A stretch of 64,000 nt of DNA from Limanda limanda. Its lineage: Eukaryota > Chordata > Actinopteri > Pleuronectiformes > Pleuronectidae. Made by a program: the position numbers and the translations under genes. Location: contig NW_026870560.1 of assembly GCF_963576545.1 (NCBI RefSeq), positions 1,180,501-1,244,500 of the forward strand, in the 5' to 3' direction. The notes beneath the pieces were generated by a model. It had not been told where the DNA came from and made no database searches. It saw nothing but the letters and a program-made list of their open reading frames with translations. Below are positions 21,897-36,161 of this stretch, piece after piece (the first letter of the stretch is position 1; each line of letters starts with the position of its first letter).

Positions 21897-24800
21897 AAGT
21901 CTCTCCGACCTTCACAAAAAAAGTTATTCAAGAATATCTCCTCAGATTTGGGGGAATTTCGTCGGTCGACCTCTTCCGAAGGTCGTACAAGCTCGGGGAT
22001 GGTACCAATCGATCTGCAGGACCCAAATTAGTCCAGATGCAACCACTTTCCAAGTCTCTCCGACCTTCACAAAAAAAGTTATTCAAGAATATCTCTTTCT
22101 CCTATGTGCTTTCATCCCTAACCCTAACCCTAACCCTTCCGAAAGTCGGAGAAGCTCAAGGATGGTACCGATCGATGCGCGCTACCCCATTTAGTGGGGG
22201 TAGAGCCTACTTGCAAGTCTCTCCGACCTTCACAAAAAAAGTTATTCAAGAATATCTCTTTCTCCTATGTGCTTTCATCCCTAACCCTAACCCTAACCCT
22301 TCCGAAAGTCGGAGAAGCTCAAGGATGGTACCGATCGATGCGCGCTACCCCATTTAGTGGGGGTAGAGCCTACTTGCAAGTCTCTCCGACCTTCACAAAA
22401 AAAGTTATTCAAGAATATCTCCTCAGATTTGGGGGAATTTCGTCGGTCGACCTCTTCCGAAGGTCGTACAAGCTCGGGGATGGTACCAATCGATCCGCAG
22501 GACCCAAATTAGTCCAGATGCAACCACTTTCCAAGTCTCTCCGACCTTCACAAAAAAAGTTATTCAAGAATATCTCTTTCTCCTATGTGCTTTCATCCCT
22601 AACCCTAACCCTAACCCTTCCGAAAGTCGGAGAAGCTCAAGGATGGTACCGATCGATGCGCGCTACCCCATTTAGTGGGGGTAGAGCCTACTTGCAAGTC
22701 TCTCCGACCTTCACAAAAAAAGTTATTCAAGAATATCTCTTTCTCCTATGTGCTTTCATCCCTAACCCTAACCCTAACCCTTCCGAAAGTCGGAGAAGCT
22801 CAAGGATGGTACCGATCGATGCGCGCTACCCCATTTAGTGGGGGTAGAGCCTACTTGCAAGTCTCTCCGACCTTCACAAAAAAAGTTATTCAAGAATATC
22901 TCCTCAGATTTGGGGGAATTTCGTCGGTCGACCTCTTCCGAAGGTCGTACAAGCTCGGGGATGGTACCAATCGATCCGCAGGACCCAAATTAGTCCAGAT
23001 GCAACCACTTTCCAAGTCTCTCCGACCTTCACAAAAAAAGTTATTCAAGAATATCTCTTTCTCCTATGTGCTTTCATCCCTAACCCTAACCCTAACCCTT
23101 CCGAAAGTCGGAGAAGCTCAAGGATAGTACCGATCGATGCGCGCTACCCCATTTAGTGGGGGTAGAGCCTACTTGCAAGTCTCTCCGACCTTCACAAAAA
23201 AAGTTATTCAAGAATATCTCTTTCTCCTATGTGCTTTCATCCCTAACCCTAACCCTAACCCTTCAGAAAGTCGGAGAAGCTCAAGGATGGTACCGATCGA
23301 TGCGCGCTACCCCATTTAGTGGGGGTAGAGCCTACTTGCAAGTCTCTCCGACCTTCACAAAAAAAGTTATTCAAGAATATCTCTTTCTCCTATGTGCTTT
23401 CATCCCTAACCCTAACCCTAACCCTTCCGAAAGTCGGAGAAGCTCAAGGATGGTACCGATCGATGCGCGCTACCCCATTTAGTGGGGGTAGAGCCTACTT
23501 GCAAGTCTCTCCGACCTTCACAAAAAAAGTTATTCAAGAATATCTCTTTCTCCTATGTGCTTTCATCCCTAACCCTAACCCTAACCCTTCCAAAAGTCGG
23601 AGAAGCTCAAGGATGGTACTGATCGATGCGCGCAACCCCATTTAGTGGGGGTAGAGCCTACTTGCAAGTCTCTCCGACCTTCACAAAAAAAGTTATTCAA
23701 GAATATCTCCTCAGATTTGGGGGAATTTCGTCGGTCGACCTCTTCCGAAGGTCGTACAAGCTCGGGGATGGTACCAATCGATCTGCAGGACCCAAATTAG
23801 TCCAGATGCAACCACTTTCCAAGTCTCTCCGACCTTCACAAAAAAAGTTATTCAAGAATATCTCTTTCTCCTATGTGCTTTCATCCCTAACCCTAACCCT
23901 AACCCTTCCGAAAGTCGGAGAAGCTCAAGGATGGTACTGATCGATGCGCGCAACCCCATTTAGTGGGGGTAGAGCCTACTTGCAAGTCTCTCCGACCTTC
24001 ACAAAAAAAGTTATTCAAGAATATCTCCTCAGATTTGGGGGAATTTCGTCGGTCGACCTCTTCCGAAGGTCGTACAAGCTCGGGGATGGTACCAATCGAT
24101 CTGCAGGACCCAAATTAGTCCAGATGCAACCACTTTCCAAGTCTCTCCGACCTTCACAAAAAAAGTTATTCAAGAATATTTCTTTCTCCTATGTGCTTTC
24201 ATCCCTAACCCTAACCCTAACCCTTCCGAAAGTCGGAGAAGCTCAAGGATGGTACCGATCGATGCGCGCTACCCCATTTAGTGGGGGTAGAGCCTACTTG
24301 CAAGTCTCTCCGACCTTCACAAAAAAAGTTATTCAAGAATATCTCTTTCTCCTATGTGCTTTCATCCCTAACCCTAACCCTAACCCTTCCGAAAGTCGGA
24401 GAAGCTCAAGGATGGTACCGATCGATGCGCGCTACCCCATTTAGTGGGGGTAGAGCCTACTTGCAAGTCTCTCCGACCTTCACAAAAAAAGTTATTCAAG
24501 AATATCTCCTCAGATTTGGGGGAATTTCGTCGGTCGACCTCTTCCGAAGGTCGTACAAGCTCGGGGATGGTACCAATCGATCCGCAGGACCCAAATTAGT
24601 CCAGATGCAACCACTTTCCAAGTCTCTCCGACCTTCACAAAAAAAGTTATTCAAGAATATCTCTTTCTCCTATGTGCTTTCATCCCTAACCCTAACCCTA
24701 ACCCTTCCGAAAGTCGGAGAAGCTCAAGGATGGTACCGATCGATGCGCGCTACCCCATTTAGTGGGGGTATAGCCTACTTGCAAGTCTCTCCGACCTTCA

Positions 24801-27501
24801 CAAAAAAAGTTATTCAAGAATATCTCTTTCTCCTATGTGCTTTCATCCCTAACCCTAACCCTAACCCTTCCGAAAGTCGGAGAAGCTCAAGGATGGTACT
24901 GATCGATGCGCGCTACCCCATTTAGTGGGGGTAGAGCCTACTTGCAAGTCTCTCCGACCTTCACAAAAAAAGTTATTCAAGAATATCTCTTTCTCCTATG
25001 TGCTTTCATCCCTAACCCTAACCCTAACCCTTCCGAAAGTCGGAGAAGCTCAAGGATGGTACCGATCGATGCGCGCTACCCCATTTAGTGGGGGTAGAGC
25101 CTACTTGCAAGTCTCTCCGACCTTCACAAAAAAAGTTATTCAAGAATATCTCTTTCTCCTATGTGCTTTCATCCCTAACCCTAACCCTAACCCTTCCAAA
25201 AGTCGGAGAAGCTCAAGGATGGTACTGATCGATGCGCGCAACCCCATTTAGTGGGGGTAGAGCCTACTTGCAAGTCTCTCCGACCTTCACAAAAAAAGTT
25301 ATTCAAGAATATCTCCTCAGATTTGGGGGAATTTCGTCGGTCGACCTCTTCCGAAGGTCGTACAAGCTCGGGGATGGTACCAATCGATCTGCAGGACCCA
25401 AATTAGTCCAGATGCAACCACTTTCCAAGTCTCTCCGACCTTCACAAAAAAAGTTATTCAAGAATATCTCTTTCTCCTATGTGCTTTCATCCCTAACCCT
25501 AACCCTAACCCTTCCGAAAGTCGGAGAAGCTCAAGGATGGTACCGATCGATGCGCGCTACCCCATTTAGTGGGGGTAGAGCCTACTTGCAAGTCTCTCCG
25601 ACCTTCACAAAAAAAGTTATTCAAGAATATCTCTTTCTCCTATGTGCTTTCATCCCTAACCCTAACCCTAACCCTTCCGAAAGTCGGAGAAGCTCAAGGA
25701 TGGTACTGATCGATGCGCGCTACCCCATTTAGTGGGGGTAGAGCCTACTTGCAAGTCTCTCCGACCTTCACAAAAAAAGTTATTCAAGAATATCTCCTCA
25801 GATTTGGGGGAATTTCGTCGGTCGACCTCTTCCGAAGGTCGTACAAGCTCGGGGATGGTACCAATCGATCTGCAGGACCCAAATTAGTCCAGATGCAACC
25901 ACTTTCCAAGTCTCTCCGACCTTCACAAAAAAAGTTATTCAAGAATATCTCTTTCTCCTATGTGCTTTCATCCCTAACCCTAACCCTAACCCTTCCGAAA
26001 GTCGGAGAAGCTCAAGGATGGTACCGATCGATGCGCGCTACCCCATTTAGTGGGGGTAGAGCCTACTTGCAAGTCTCTCCGACCTTCACAAAAAAAGTTA
26101 TTCAAGAATATCTCTTTCTCCTATGTGCTTTCATCCCTAACCCTAACCCTAACCCTTCCGAAAGTCGGAGAAGCTCAAGGATGGTACCGATCGATGCGCG
26201 CAACCCCATTTAGTGGGGGTAGAGCCTACTTGCAAGTCTCTCCGACTTTCACAAAAAAGGTTATTCAAGAATATCTCCTCAGATTTGGGGGAATTTCGTC
26301 GGTCGACCTCTTCCGAAGGTCGTACAAGCTCGGGGATGGTACCAATCGATCCGCAGGACCCAAATTAGTCCAGATGCAACCACTTTCCAAGTCTCTCCGA
26401 CCTTCACAAAAAAAGTTATTCAAGAATATCTCTTTCTCCTATGTGCTTTCATCCCTAACCCTAACCCTTCCGAAAGTCGGAGAAGCTCAAGGATGGTACC
26501 GATCGATGCGCGCTACCCCATTTAGTGGGGGTAGAGCCTACTTGCAAGTCTCTCCGACCTTCACAAAAAAAGTTATTCAAGAATATCTCCTCAGATTTGG
26601 GGGAATTTCGTCGGTCGACCTCTTCCGAAGGTCGTACAAGCTCGGGGATGGTACCAATCGATCCGCAGGACCCAAATTAGTCCAGATGCAACCACTTTCC
26701 AAGTCTCTCCGACCTTCACAAAAAAAGTTATTCAAGAATATCTCTTTCTCCTATGTGCTTTCATCCCTAACCCTAACCCTTCCGAAAGTCGGAGAAGCTC
26801 AAGGATGGTACCGATCGATGCGCGCTACCCCATTTAGTGGGGGTAGAGCCTACTTGCAAGTCTCTCCGACCTTCACAAAAAAAGTTATTCAAGAATATCT
26901 CTTTCTCCTATGTGCTTTCATCCCTAACCCTAACCCTAACCCTTCCGAAAGTCGGAGAAGCTCAAGGATGGTACCGATCGATGCGCGCTACCCCATTTAG
27001 TGGGGGTAGAGCCTACTTGCAAGTCTCTCCGACCTTCACAAAAAAAGTTATTCAAGAATATCTATTTCTCCTATGTGCTTTCATCCCTAACCCTAACCCT
27101 AACCCTTCCAAAAGTCGGAGAAGCTCAAGGATGGTACTGATCGATGCGCGCAACCCCATTTAGTGGGGGTAGAGCCTACTTGCAAGTCTCTCCGACCTTC
27201 ACAAAAAAAGTTATTCAAGAATATCTCCTCAGATTTGGGGGAATTTCGTCGGTCGACCTCTTCCGAAGGTCGTACAAGCTCGGGGATGGTACCAATCGAT
27301 CTGCAGGACCCAAATTAGTCCAGATGCAACCACTTTCCAAGTCTCTCCGACCTTCACAAAAAAAGTTATTCAAGAATATCTCTTTCTCCTATGTGCTTTC
27401 ATCCCTAACCCTAACCCTAACCCTTCCGAAAGTCGGAGAAGCTCAAGGATGGTACTGATCGATGCGCGCAACCCCATTTAGTGGGGGTAGAGCCTACTTG
27501 C
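21897..27501 (+). repeat. Block 13: 35-unit repeat, copy 1 (5605 bp)
   Basis: Order: N 2T N 2T N 4T N T N 2T N 4T N 2T N 2T N t N t 2T N T. Eleven N, two t, 22 T. Markers are GGATAGTACC near 23126, TTCAGAAAG near 23263, AATATTTCT near 24180, GGGTATAGCC near 24770, GACTTTCAC near 26246 and TCTATTTCTC near 27062. Each recurs about 5605 bp later, which establishes a tandem duplication. Confidence 0.93.
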
Positions 27502-30500
27502 AAGTCTCTCCGACCTTCATAAAAAAAGTTATTCAAGAATATCTCCTCAGATTTGGGGGAATTTCGTCGGTCGACCTCTTCCGAAGGTCGTACAAGCTCG
27601 GGGATGGTACCAATCGATCTGCAGGACCCAAATTAGTCCAGATGCAACCACTTTCCAAGTCTCTCCGACCTTCACAAAAAAAGTTATTCAAGAATATCTC
27701 TTTCTCCTATGTGCTTTCATCCCTAACCCTAACCCTAACCCTTCCGAAAGTCGGAGAAGCTCAAGGATGGTACCGATCGATGCGCGCTACCCCATTTAGT
27801 GGGGGTAGAGCCTACTTGCAAGTCTCTCCGACCTTCACAAAAAAAGTTATTCAAGAATATCTCTTTCTCCTATGTGCTTTCATCCCTAACCCTAACCCTA
27901 ACCCTTCCGAAAGTCGGAGAAGCTCAAGGATGGTACCGATCGATGCGCGCTACCCCATTTAGTGGGGGTAGAGCCTACTTGCAAGTCTCTCCGACCTTCA
28001 CAAAAAAAGTTATTCAAGAATATCTCCTCAGATTTGGGGGAATTTCGTCGGTCGACCTCTTCCGAAGGTCGTACAAGCTCGGGGATGGTACCAATCGATC
28101 CGCAGGACCCAAATTAGTCCAGATGCAACCACTTTCCAAGTCTCTCCGACCTTCACAAAAAAAGTTATTCAAGAATATCTCTTTCTCCTATGTGCTTTCA
28201 TCCCTAACCCTAACCCTAACCCTTCCGAAAGTCGGAGAAGCTCAAGGATGGTACCGATCGATGCGCGCTACCCCATTTAGTGGGGGTAGAGCCTACTTGC
28301 AAGTCTCTCCGACCTTCACAAAAAAAGTTATTCAAGAATATCTCTTTCTCCTATGTGCTTTCATCCCTAACCCTAACCCTAACCCTTCCGAAAGTCGGAG
28401 AAGCTCAAGGATGGTACCGATCGATGCGCGCTACCCCATTTAGTGGGGGTAGAGCCTACTTGCAAGTCTCTCCGACCTTCACAAAAAAAGTTATTCAAGA
28501 ATATCTCCTCAGATTTGGGGGAATTTCGTCGGTCGACCTCTTCCGAAGGTCGTACAAGCTCGGGGATGGTACCAATCGATCCGCAGGACCCAAATTAGTC
28601 CAGATGCAACCACTTTCCAAGTCTCTCCGACCTTCACAAAAAAAGTTATTCAAGAATATCTCTTTCTCCTATGTGCTTTCATCCCTAACCCTAACCCTAA
28701 CCCTTCCGAAAGTCGGAGAAGCTCAAGGATAGTACCGATCGATGCGCGCTACCCCATTTAGTGGGGGTAGAGCCTACTTGCAAGTCTCTCCGACCTTCAC
28801 AAAAAAAGTTATTCAAGAATATCTCTTTCTCCTATGTGCTTTCATCCCTAACCCTAACCCTAACCCTTCAGAAAGTCGGAGAAGCTCAAGGATGGAACCG
28901 ATCGATGCGCGCTACCCCATTTAGTGGGGGTAGAGCCTACTTGCAAGTCTCTCCGACCTTCACAAAAAAAGTTATTCAAGAATATCTCTTTCTCCTATGT
29001 GCTTTCATCCCTAACCCTAACCCTAACCCTTCCGAAAGTCGGAGAAGCTCAAGGATGGTACCGATCGATGCGCGCTACCCCATTTAGTGGGGGTAGAGCC
29101 TACTTGCAAGTCTCTCCGACCTTCACAAAAAAAGTTATTCAAGAATATCTCTTTCTCCTATGTGCTTTCATCCCTAACCCTAACCCTAACCCTTCCAAAA
29201 GTCGGAGAAGCTCAAGGATGGTACTGATCGATGCGCGCAACCCCATTTAGTGGGGGTAGAGCCTACTTGCAAGTCTCTCCGACCTTCACAAAAAAAGTTA
29301 TTCAAGAATATCTCCTCAGATTTGGGGGAATTTCGTCGGTCGACCTCTTCCGAAGGTCGTACAAGCTCGGGGATGGTACCAATCGATCTGCAGGACCCAA
29401 ATTAGTCCAGATGCAACCACTTTCCAAGTCTCTCCGACCTTCACAAAAAAAGTTATTCAAGAATATCTCTTTCTCCTATGTGCTTTCATCCCTAACCCTA
29501 ACCCTAACCCTTCCGAAAGTCGGAGAAGCTCAAGGATGGTACTGATCGATGCGCGCAACCCCATTTAGTGGGGGTAGAGCCTACTTGCAAGTCTCTCCGA
29601 CCTTCACAAAAAAAGTTATTCAAGAATATCTCCTCAGATTTGGGGGAATTTCGTCGGTCGACCTCTTCCGAAGGTCGTACAAGCTCGGGGATGGTACCAA
29701 TCGATCTGCAGGACCCAAATTAGTCCAGATGCAACCACTTTCCAAGTCTCTCCGACCTTCACAAAAAAAGTTATTCAAGAATATTTCTTTCTCCTATGTG
29801 CTTTCATCCCTAACCCTAACCCTAACCCTTCCGAAAGTCGGAGAAGCTCAAGGATGGTACCGATCGATGCGCGCTACCCCATTTAGTGGGGGTAGAGCCT
29901 ACTTGCAAGTCTCTCCGACCTTCACAAAAAAAGTTATTCAAGAATATCTCTTTCTCCTATGTGCTTTCATCCCTAACCCTAACCCTAACCCTTCCGAAAG
30001 TCGGAGAAGCTCAAGGATGGTACCGATCGATGCGCGCTACCCCATTTAGTGGGGGTAGAGCCTACTTGCAAGTCTCTCCGACCTTCACAAAAAAAGTTAT
30101 TCAAGAATATCTCCTCAGATTTGGGGGAATTTCGTCGGTCGACCTCTTCCGAAGGTCGTACAAGCTCGGGGATGGTACCAATCGATCCGCAGGACCCAAA
30201 TTAGTCCAGATGCAACCACTTTCCAAGTCTCTCCGACCTTCACAAAAAAAGTTATTCAAGAATATCTCTTTCTCCTATGTGCTTTCATCCCTAACCCTAA
30301 CCCTAACCCTTCCGAAAGTCGGAGAAGCTCAAGGATGGTACCGATCGATGCGCGCTACCCCATTTAGTGGGGGTATAGCCTACTTGCAAGTCTCTCCGAC
30401 CTTCACAAAAAAAGTTATTCAAGAATATCTCTTTCTCCTATGTGCTTTCATCCCTAACCCTAACCCTAACCCTTCCGAAAGTCGGAGAAGCTCAAGGATG

Positions 30501-33112
30501 GTACTGATCGATGCGCGCTACCCCATTTAGTGGGGGTAGAGCCTACTTGCAAGTCTCTCCGACCTTCACAAAAAAAGTTATTCAAGAATATCTCTTTCTC
30601 CTATGTGCTTTCATCCCTAACCCTAACCCTAACCCTTCCGAAAGTCGGAGAAGCTCAAGGATGGTACCGATCGATGCGCGCTACCCCATTTAGTGGGGGT
30701 AGAGCCTACTTGCAAGTCTCTCCGACCTTCACAAAAAAAGTTATTCAAGAATATCTCTTTCTCCTATGTGCTTTCATCCCTAACCCTAACCCTAACCCTT
30801 CCAAAAGTCGGAGAAGCTCAAGGATGGTACTGATCGATGCGCGCAACCCCATTTAGTGGGGGTAGAGCCTACTTGCAAGTCTCTCCGACCTTCACAAAAA
30901 AAGTTATTCAAGAATATCTCCTCAGATTTGGGGGAATTTCGTCGGTCGACCTCTTCCGAAGGTCGTACAAGCTCGGGGATGGTACCAATCGATCTGCAGG
31001 ACCCAAATTAGTCCAGATGCAACCACTTTCCAAGTCTCTCCGACCTTCACAAAAAAAGTTATTCAAGAATATCTCTTTCTCCTATGTGCTTTCATCCCTA
31101 ACCCTAACCCTAACCCTTCCGAAAGTCGGAGAAGCTCAAGGATGGTACCGATCGATGCGCGCTACCCCATTTAGTGGGGGTAGAGCCTACTTGCAAGTCT
31201 CTCCGACCTTCACAAAAAAAGTTATTCAAGAATATCTCTTTCTCCTATGTGCTTTCATCCCTAACCCTAACCCTAACCCTTCCGAAAGTCGGAGAAGCTC
31301 AAGGATGGTACTGATCGATGCGCGCTACCCCATTTAGTGGGGGTAGAGCCTACTTGCAAGTCTCTCCGACCTTCACAAAAAAAGTTATTCAAGAATATCT
31401 CCTCAGATTTGGGGGAATTTCGTCGGTCGACCTCTTCCGAAGGTCGTACAAGCTCGGGGATGGTACCAATCGATCTGCAGGACCCAAATTAGTCCAGATG
31501 CAACCACTTTCCAAGTCTCTCCGACCTTCACAAAAAAAGTTATTCAAGAATATCTCTTTCTCCTATGTGCTTTCATCCCTAACCCTAACCCTAACCCTTC
31601 CGAAAGTCGGAGAAGCTCAAGGATGGTACCGATCGATGCGCGCTACCCCATTTAGTGGGGGTAGAGCCTACTTGCAAGTCTCTCCGACCTTCACAAAAAA
31701 AGTTATTCAAGAATATCTCTTTCTCCTATGTGCTTTCATCCCTAACCCTAACCCTAACCCTTCCGAAAGTCGGAGAAGCTCAAGGATGGTACCGATCGAT
31801 GCGCGCAACCCCATTTAGTGGGGGTAGAGCCTACTTGCAAGTCTCTCCGACTTTCACAAAAAAGGTTATTCAAGAATATCTCCTCAGATTTGGGGGAATT
31901 TCGTCGGTCGACCTCTTCCGAAGGTCGTACAAGCTCGGGGATGGTACCAATCGATCCGCAGGACCCAAATTAGTCCAGATGCAACCACTTTCCAAGTCTC
32001 TCCGACCTTCACAAAAAAAGTTATTCAAGAATATCTCTTTCTCCTATGTGCTTTCATCCCTAACCCTAACCCTTCCGAAAGTCGGAGAAGCTCAAGGATG
32101 GTACCGATCGATGCGCGCTACCCCATTTAGTGGGGGTAGAGCCTACTTGCAAGTCTCTCCGACCTTCACAAAAAAAGTTATTCAAGAATATCTCCTCAGA
32201 TTTGGGGGAATTTCGTCGGTCGACCTCTTCCGAAGGTCGTACAAGCTCGGGGATGGTACCAATCGATCCGCAGGACCCAAATTAGTCCAGATGCAACCAC
32301 TTTCCAAGTCTCTCCGACCTTCACAAAAAAAGTTATTCAAGAATATCTCTTTCTCCTATGTGCTTTCATCCCTAACCCTAACCCTAACCCTTCCGAAAGT
32401 CGGAGAAGCTCAAGGATGGTACCGATCGATGCGCGCTACCCCATTTAGTGGGGGTAGAGCCTACTTGCAAGTCTCTCCGACCTTCACAAAAAAAGTTATT
32501 CAAGAATATCTCTTTCTCCTATGTGCTTTCATCCCTAACCCTAACCCTAACCCTTCCGAAAGTCGGAGAAGCTCAAGGATGGTACCGATCGATGCGCGCT
32601 ACCCCATTTAGTGGGGGTAGAGCCTACTTGCAAGTCTCTCCGACCTTCACAAAAAAAGTTATTCAAGAATATCTATTTCTCCTATGTGCTTTCATCCCTA
32701 ACCCTAACCCTAACCCTTCCAAAAGTCGGAGAAGCTCAAGGATGGTACTGATCGATGCGCGCAACCCCATTTAGTGGGGGTAGAGCCTACTTGCAAGTCT
32801 CTCCGACCTTCACAAAAAAAGTTATTCAAGAATATCTCCTCAGATTTGGGGGAATTTCGTCGGTCGACCTCTTCCGAAGGTCGTACAAGCTCGGGGATGG
32901 TACCAATCGATCTGCAGGACCCAAATTAGTCCAGATGCAACCACTTTCCAAGTCTCTCCGACCTTCACAAAAAAAGTTATTCAAGAATATCTCTTTCTCC
33001 TATGTGCTTTCATCCCTAACCCTAACCCTAACCCTTCCGAAAGTCGGAGAAGCTCAAGGATGGTACTGATCGATGCGCGCAACCCCATTTAGTGGGGGTA
33101 GAGCCTACTTGC
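27502..33112 (+). repeat. Block 14: 35-unit repeat, copy 2 (5611 bp)
   Basis: It has the same order of 35 units as block 13, except that the unit at 32306 has the full telomere motif where copy 1 (26701) lacks one hexamer; this explains the 6-bp difference. Copy 2 shares the markers listed for copy 1. It differs by GGAACCG near 28896 and by CATAAAAAA near 27520, the latter present in this N and in the one at 33113 but not at 21897. Similarity to copy 1 continues to about 34074. Confidence 0.93.
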
Positions 33113-36100
33113 AAGTCTCTCCGACCTTCATAAAAAAAGTTATTCAAGAATATCTCCTCAGATTTGGGGGAATTTCGTCGGTCGACCTCTTCCGAAGGTC
33201 GTACAAGCTCGGGGATGGTACCAATCGATCTGCAGGACCCAAATTAGTCCAGATGCAACCACTTTCCAAGTCTCTCCGACCTTCACAAAAAAAGTTATTC
33301 AAGAATATCTCTTTCTCCTATGTGCTTTCATCCCTAACCCTAACCCTAACCCTTCCGAAAGTCGGAGAAGCTCAAGGATGGTACCGATCGATGCGCGCTA
33401 CCCCATTTAGTGGGGGTAGAGCCTACTTGCAAGTCTCTCCGACCTTCACAAAAAAAGTTATTCAAGAATATCTCTTTCTCCTATGTGCTTTCATCCCTAA
33501 CCCTAACCCTAACCCTTCCGAAAGTCGGAGAAGCTCAAGGATGGTACCGATCGATGCGCGCTACCCCATTTAGTGGGGGTAGAGCCTACTTGCAAGTCTC
33601 TCCGACCTTCACAAAAAAAGTTATTCAAGAATATCTCCTCAGATTTGGGGGAATTTCGTCGGTCGACCTCTTCCGAAGGTCGTACAAGCTCGGGGATGGT
33701 ACCAATCGATCCGCAGGACCCAAATTAGTCCAGATGCAACCACTTTCCAAGTCTCTCCGACCTTCACAAAAAAAGTTATTCAAGAATATCTCTTTCTCCT
33801 ATGTGCTTTCATCCCTAACCCTAACCCTAACCCTTCCGAAAGTCGGAGAAGCTCAAGGATGGTACCGATCGATGCGCGCTACCCCATTTAGTGGGGGTAG
33901 AGCCTACTTGCAAGTCTCTCCGACCTTCACAAAAAAAGTTATTCAAGAATATCTCTTTCTCCTATGTGCTTTCATCCCTAACCCTAACCCTAACCCTTCC
34001 GAAAGTCGGAGAAGCTCAAGGATGGTACCGATCGATGCGCGCTACCCCATTTAGTGGGGGTAGAGCCTACTTGCAAGTCTCTCCGACCTTCACAAAAAAA
34101 GTTATTCAAGAATATCTCTTTCTCCTATGTGCTTTCATCCCTAACCCTAACCCTAACCCTTCCGAAAGTCGGAGAAGCTCAAGGATGGTACCGATCGATG
34201 CGCGCTACCCCATTTAGTGGGGGTAGAGCCTACTTGCAAGTCTCTCCGACCTTCACAAAAAAAGTTATTCAAGAATATCTCTTTCTCCTATGTGCTTTCA
34301 TCCCTAACCCTAACCCTAACCCTTCCAAAAGTCGGAGAAGCTCAAGGATGGTACTGATCGATGCGCGCAACCCCATTTAGTGGGGGTAGAGCCTACTTGC
34401 AAGTCTCTCCGACCTTCACAAAAAAAGTTATTCAAGAATATCTCCTCAGATTTGGGGGAATTTCGTCGGTCGACCTCTTCCGAAGGTCGTACAAGCTCGG
34501 GGATGGTACCAATCGATCTGCAGGACCCAAATTAGTCCAGATGCAACCACTTTCCAAGTCTCTCCGACCTTCACAAAAAAAGTTATTCAAGAATATCTCT
34601 TTCTCCTATGTGCTTTCATCCCTAACCCTAACCCTAACCCTTCCGAAAGTCGGAGAAGCTCAAGGATGGTACCGATCGATGCGCGCTACCCCATTTAGTG
34701 GGGGTAGAGCCTACTTGCAAGTCTCTCCGACCTTCACAAAAAAAGTTATTCAAGAATATCTCTTTCTCCTATGTGCTTTCATCCCTAACCCTAACCCTAA
34801 CCCTTCCGAAAGTCGGAGAAGCTCAAGGATGGTACCGATCGATGCGCGCTACCCCATTTAGTGGGGGTAGAGCCTACTTGCAAGTCTCTCCGACCTTCAC
34901 AAAAAAAGTTATTCAAGAATATCTCCTCAGATTTGGGGGAATTTCGTCGGTCGACCTCTTCCGAAGGTCGTACAAGCTCGGGGATGGTACCAATCGATCC
35001 GCAGGACCCAAATTAGTCCAGATGCAACCACTTTCCAAGTCTCTCCGACCTTCACAAAAAAAGTTATTCAAGAATATCTCTTTCTCCTATGTGCTTTCAT
35101 CCCTAACCCTAACCCTAACCCTTCCGAAAGTCGGAGAAGCTCAAGGATGGTACCGATCGATGCGCGCTACCCCATTTAGTGGGGGTAGAGCCTACTTGCA
35201 AGTCTCTCCGACCTTCACAAAAAAAGTTATTCAAGAATATCTCTTTCTCCTATGTGCTTTCATCCCTAACCCTAACCCTAACCCTTCCGAAAGTCGGAGA
35301 AGCTCAAGGATGGTACCGATCGATGCGCGCAACCCCATTTAGTGGGGGTAGAGCCTACTTGCAAGTCTCTCCGACTTTCACAAAAAAGGTTATTCAAGAA
35401 TATCTCCTCAGATTTGGGGGAATTTCGTCGGTCGACCTCTTCCGAAGGTCGTACAAGCTCGGGGATGGTACCAATCGATCCGCAGGACCCAAATTAGTCC
35501 AGATGCAACCACTTTCCAAGTCTCTCCGACCTTCACAAAAAAAGTTATTCAAGAATATCTCTTTCTCCTATGTGCTTTCATCCCTAACCCTAACCCTAAC
35601 CCTTCCGAAAGTCGGAGAAGCTCAAGGATGGTACCGATCGATGCGCGCTACCCCATTTAGTGGGGGTAGAGCCTACTTGCAAGTCTCTCCGACCTTCACA
35701 AAAAAAGTTATTCAAGAATATCTCTTTCTCCTATGTGCTTTCATCCCTAACCCTAACCCTAACCCTTCCGAAAGTCGGAGAAGCTCAAGGATGGTACCGA
35801 TCGATGCGCGCTACCCCATTTAGTGGGGGTAGAGCCTACTTGCAAGTCTCTCCGACCTTCACAAAAAAAGTTATTCAAGAATATCTCTTTCTCCTATGTG
35901 CTTTCATCCCTAACCCTAACCCTAACCCTTCCAAAAGTCGGAGAAGCTCAAGGATGGTACTGATCGATGCGCGCAACCCCATTTAGTGGGGGTAGAGCCT
36001 ACTTGCAAGTCTCTCCGACCTTCACAAAAAAAGTTATTCAAGAATATCTCCTCAGATTTGGGGGAATTTCGTCGGTCGACCTCTTCCGAAGGTCGTACAA

Positions 36101-36161
36101 GCTCGGGGATGGTACCAATCGATCTGCAGGACCCAAATTAGTCCAGATGCAACCACTTTCC
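33113..36161 (+). repeat. Block 15: N 2T N 4T N 2T N 2T N 3T N
   Basis: N at 33113, 33594, 34401, 34882, 35363 and 36007. It begins as a third partial copy of the 35-unit repeat to about 34074, then continues with another N 2T N pattern. The N at 35363 carries A26G with GACTTTCAC, as at 26234, 31839 and 39863. Confidence 0.9.

Noticed and set aside
21897..34074. Treating the 5.6-kb duplication as an assembly error
   Set aside because: The two copies differ by a hexamer and several single-base variants, which argues for real copies; only read data can settle it.
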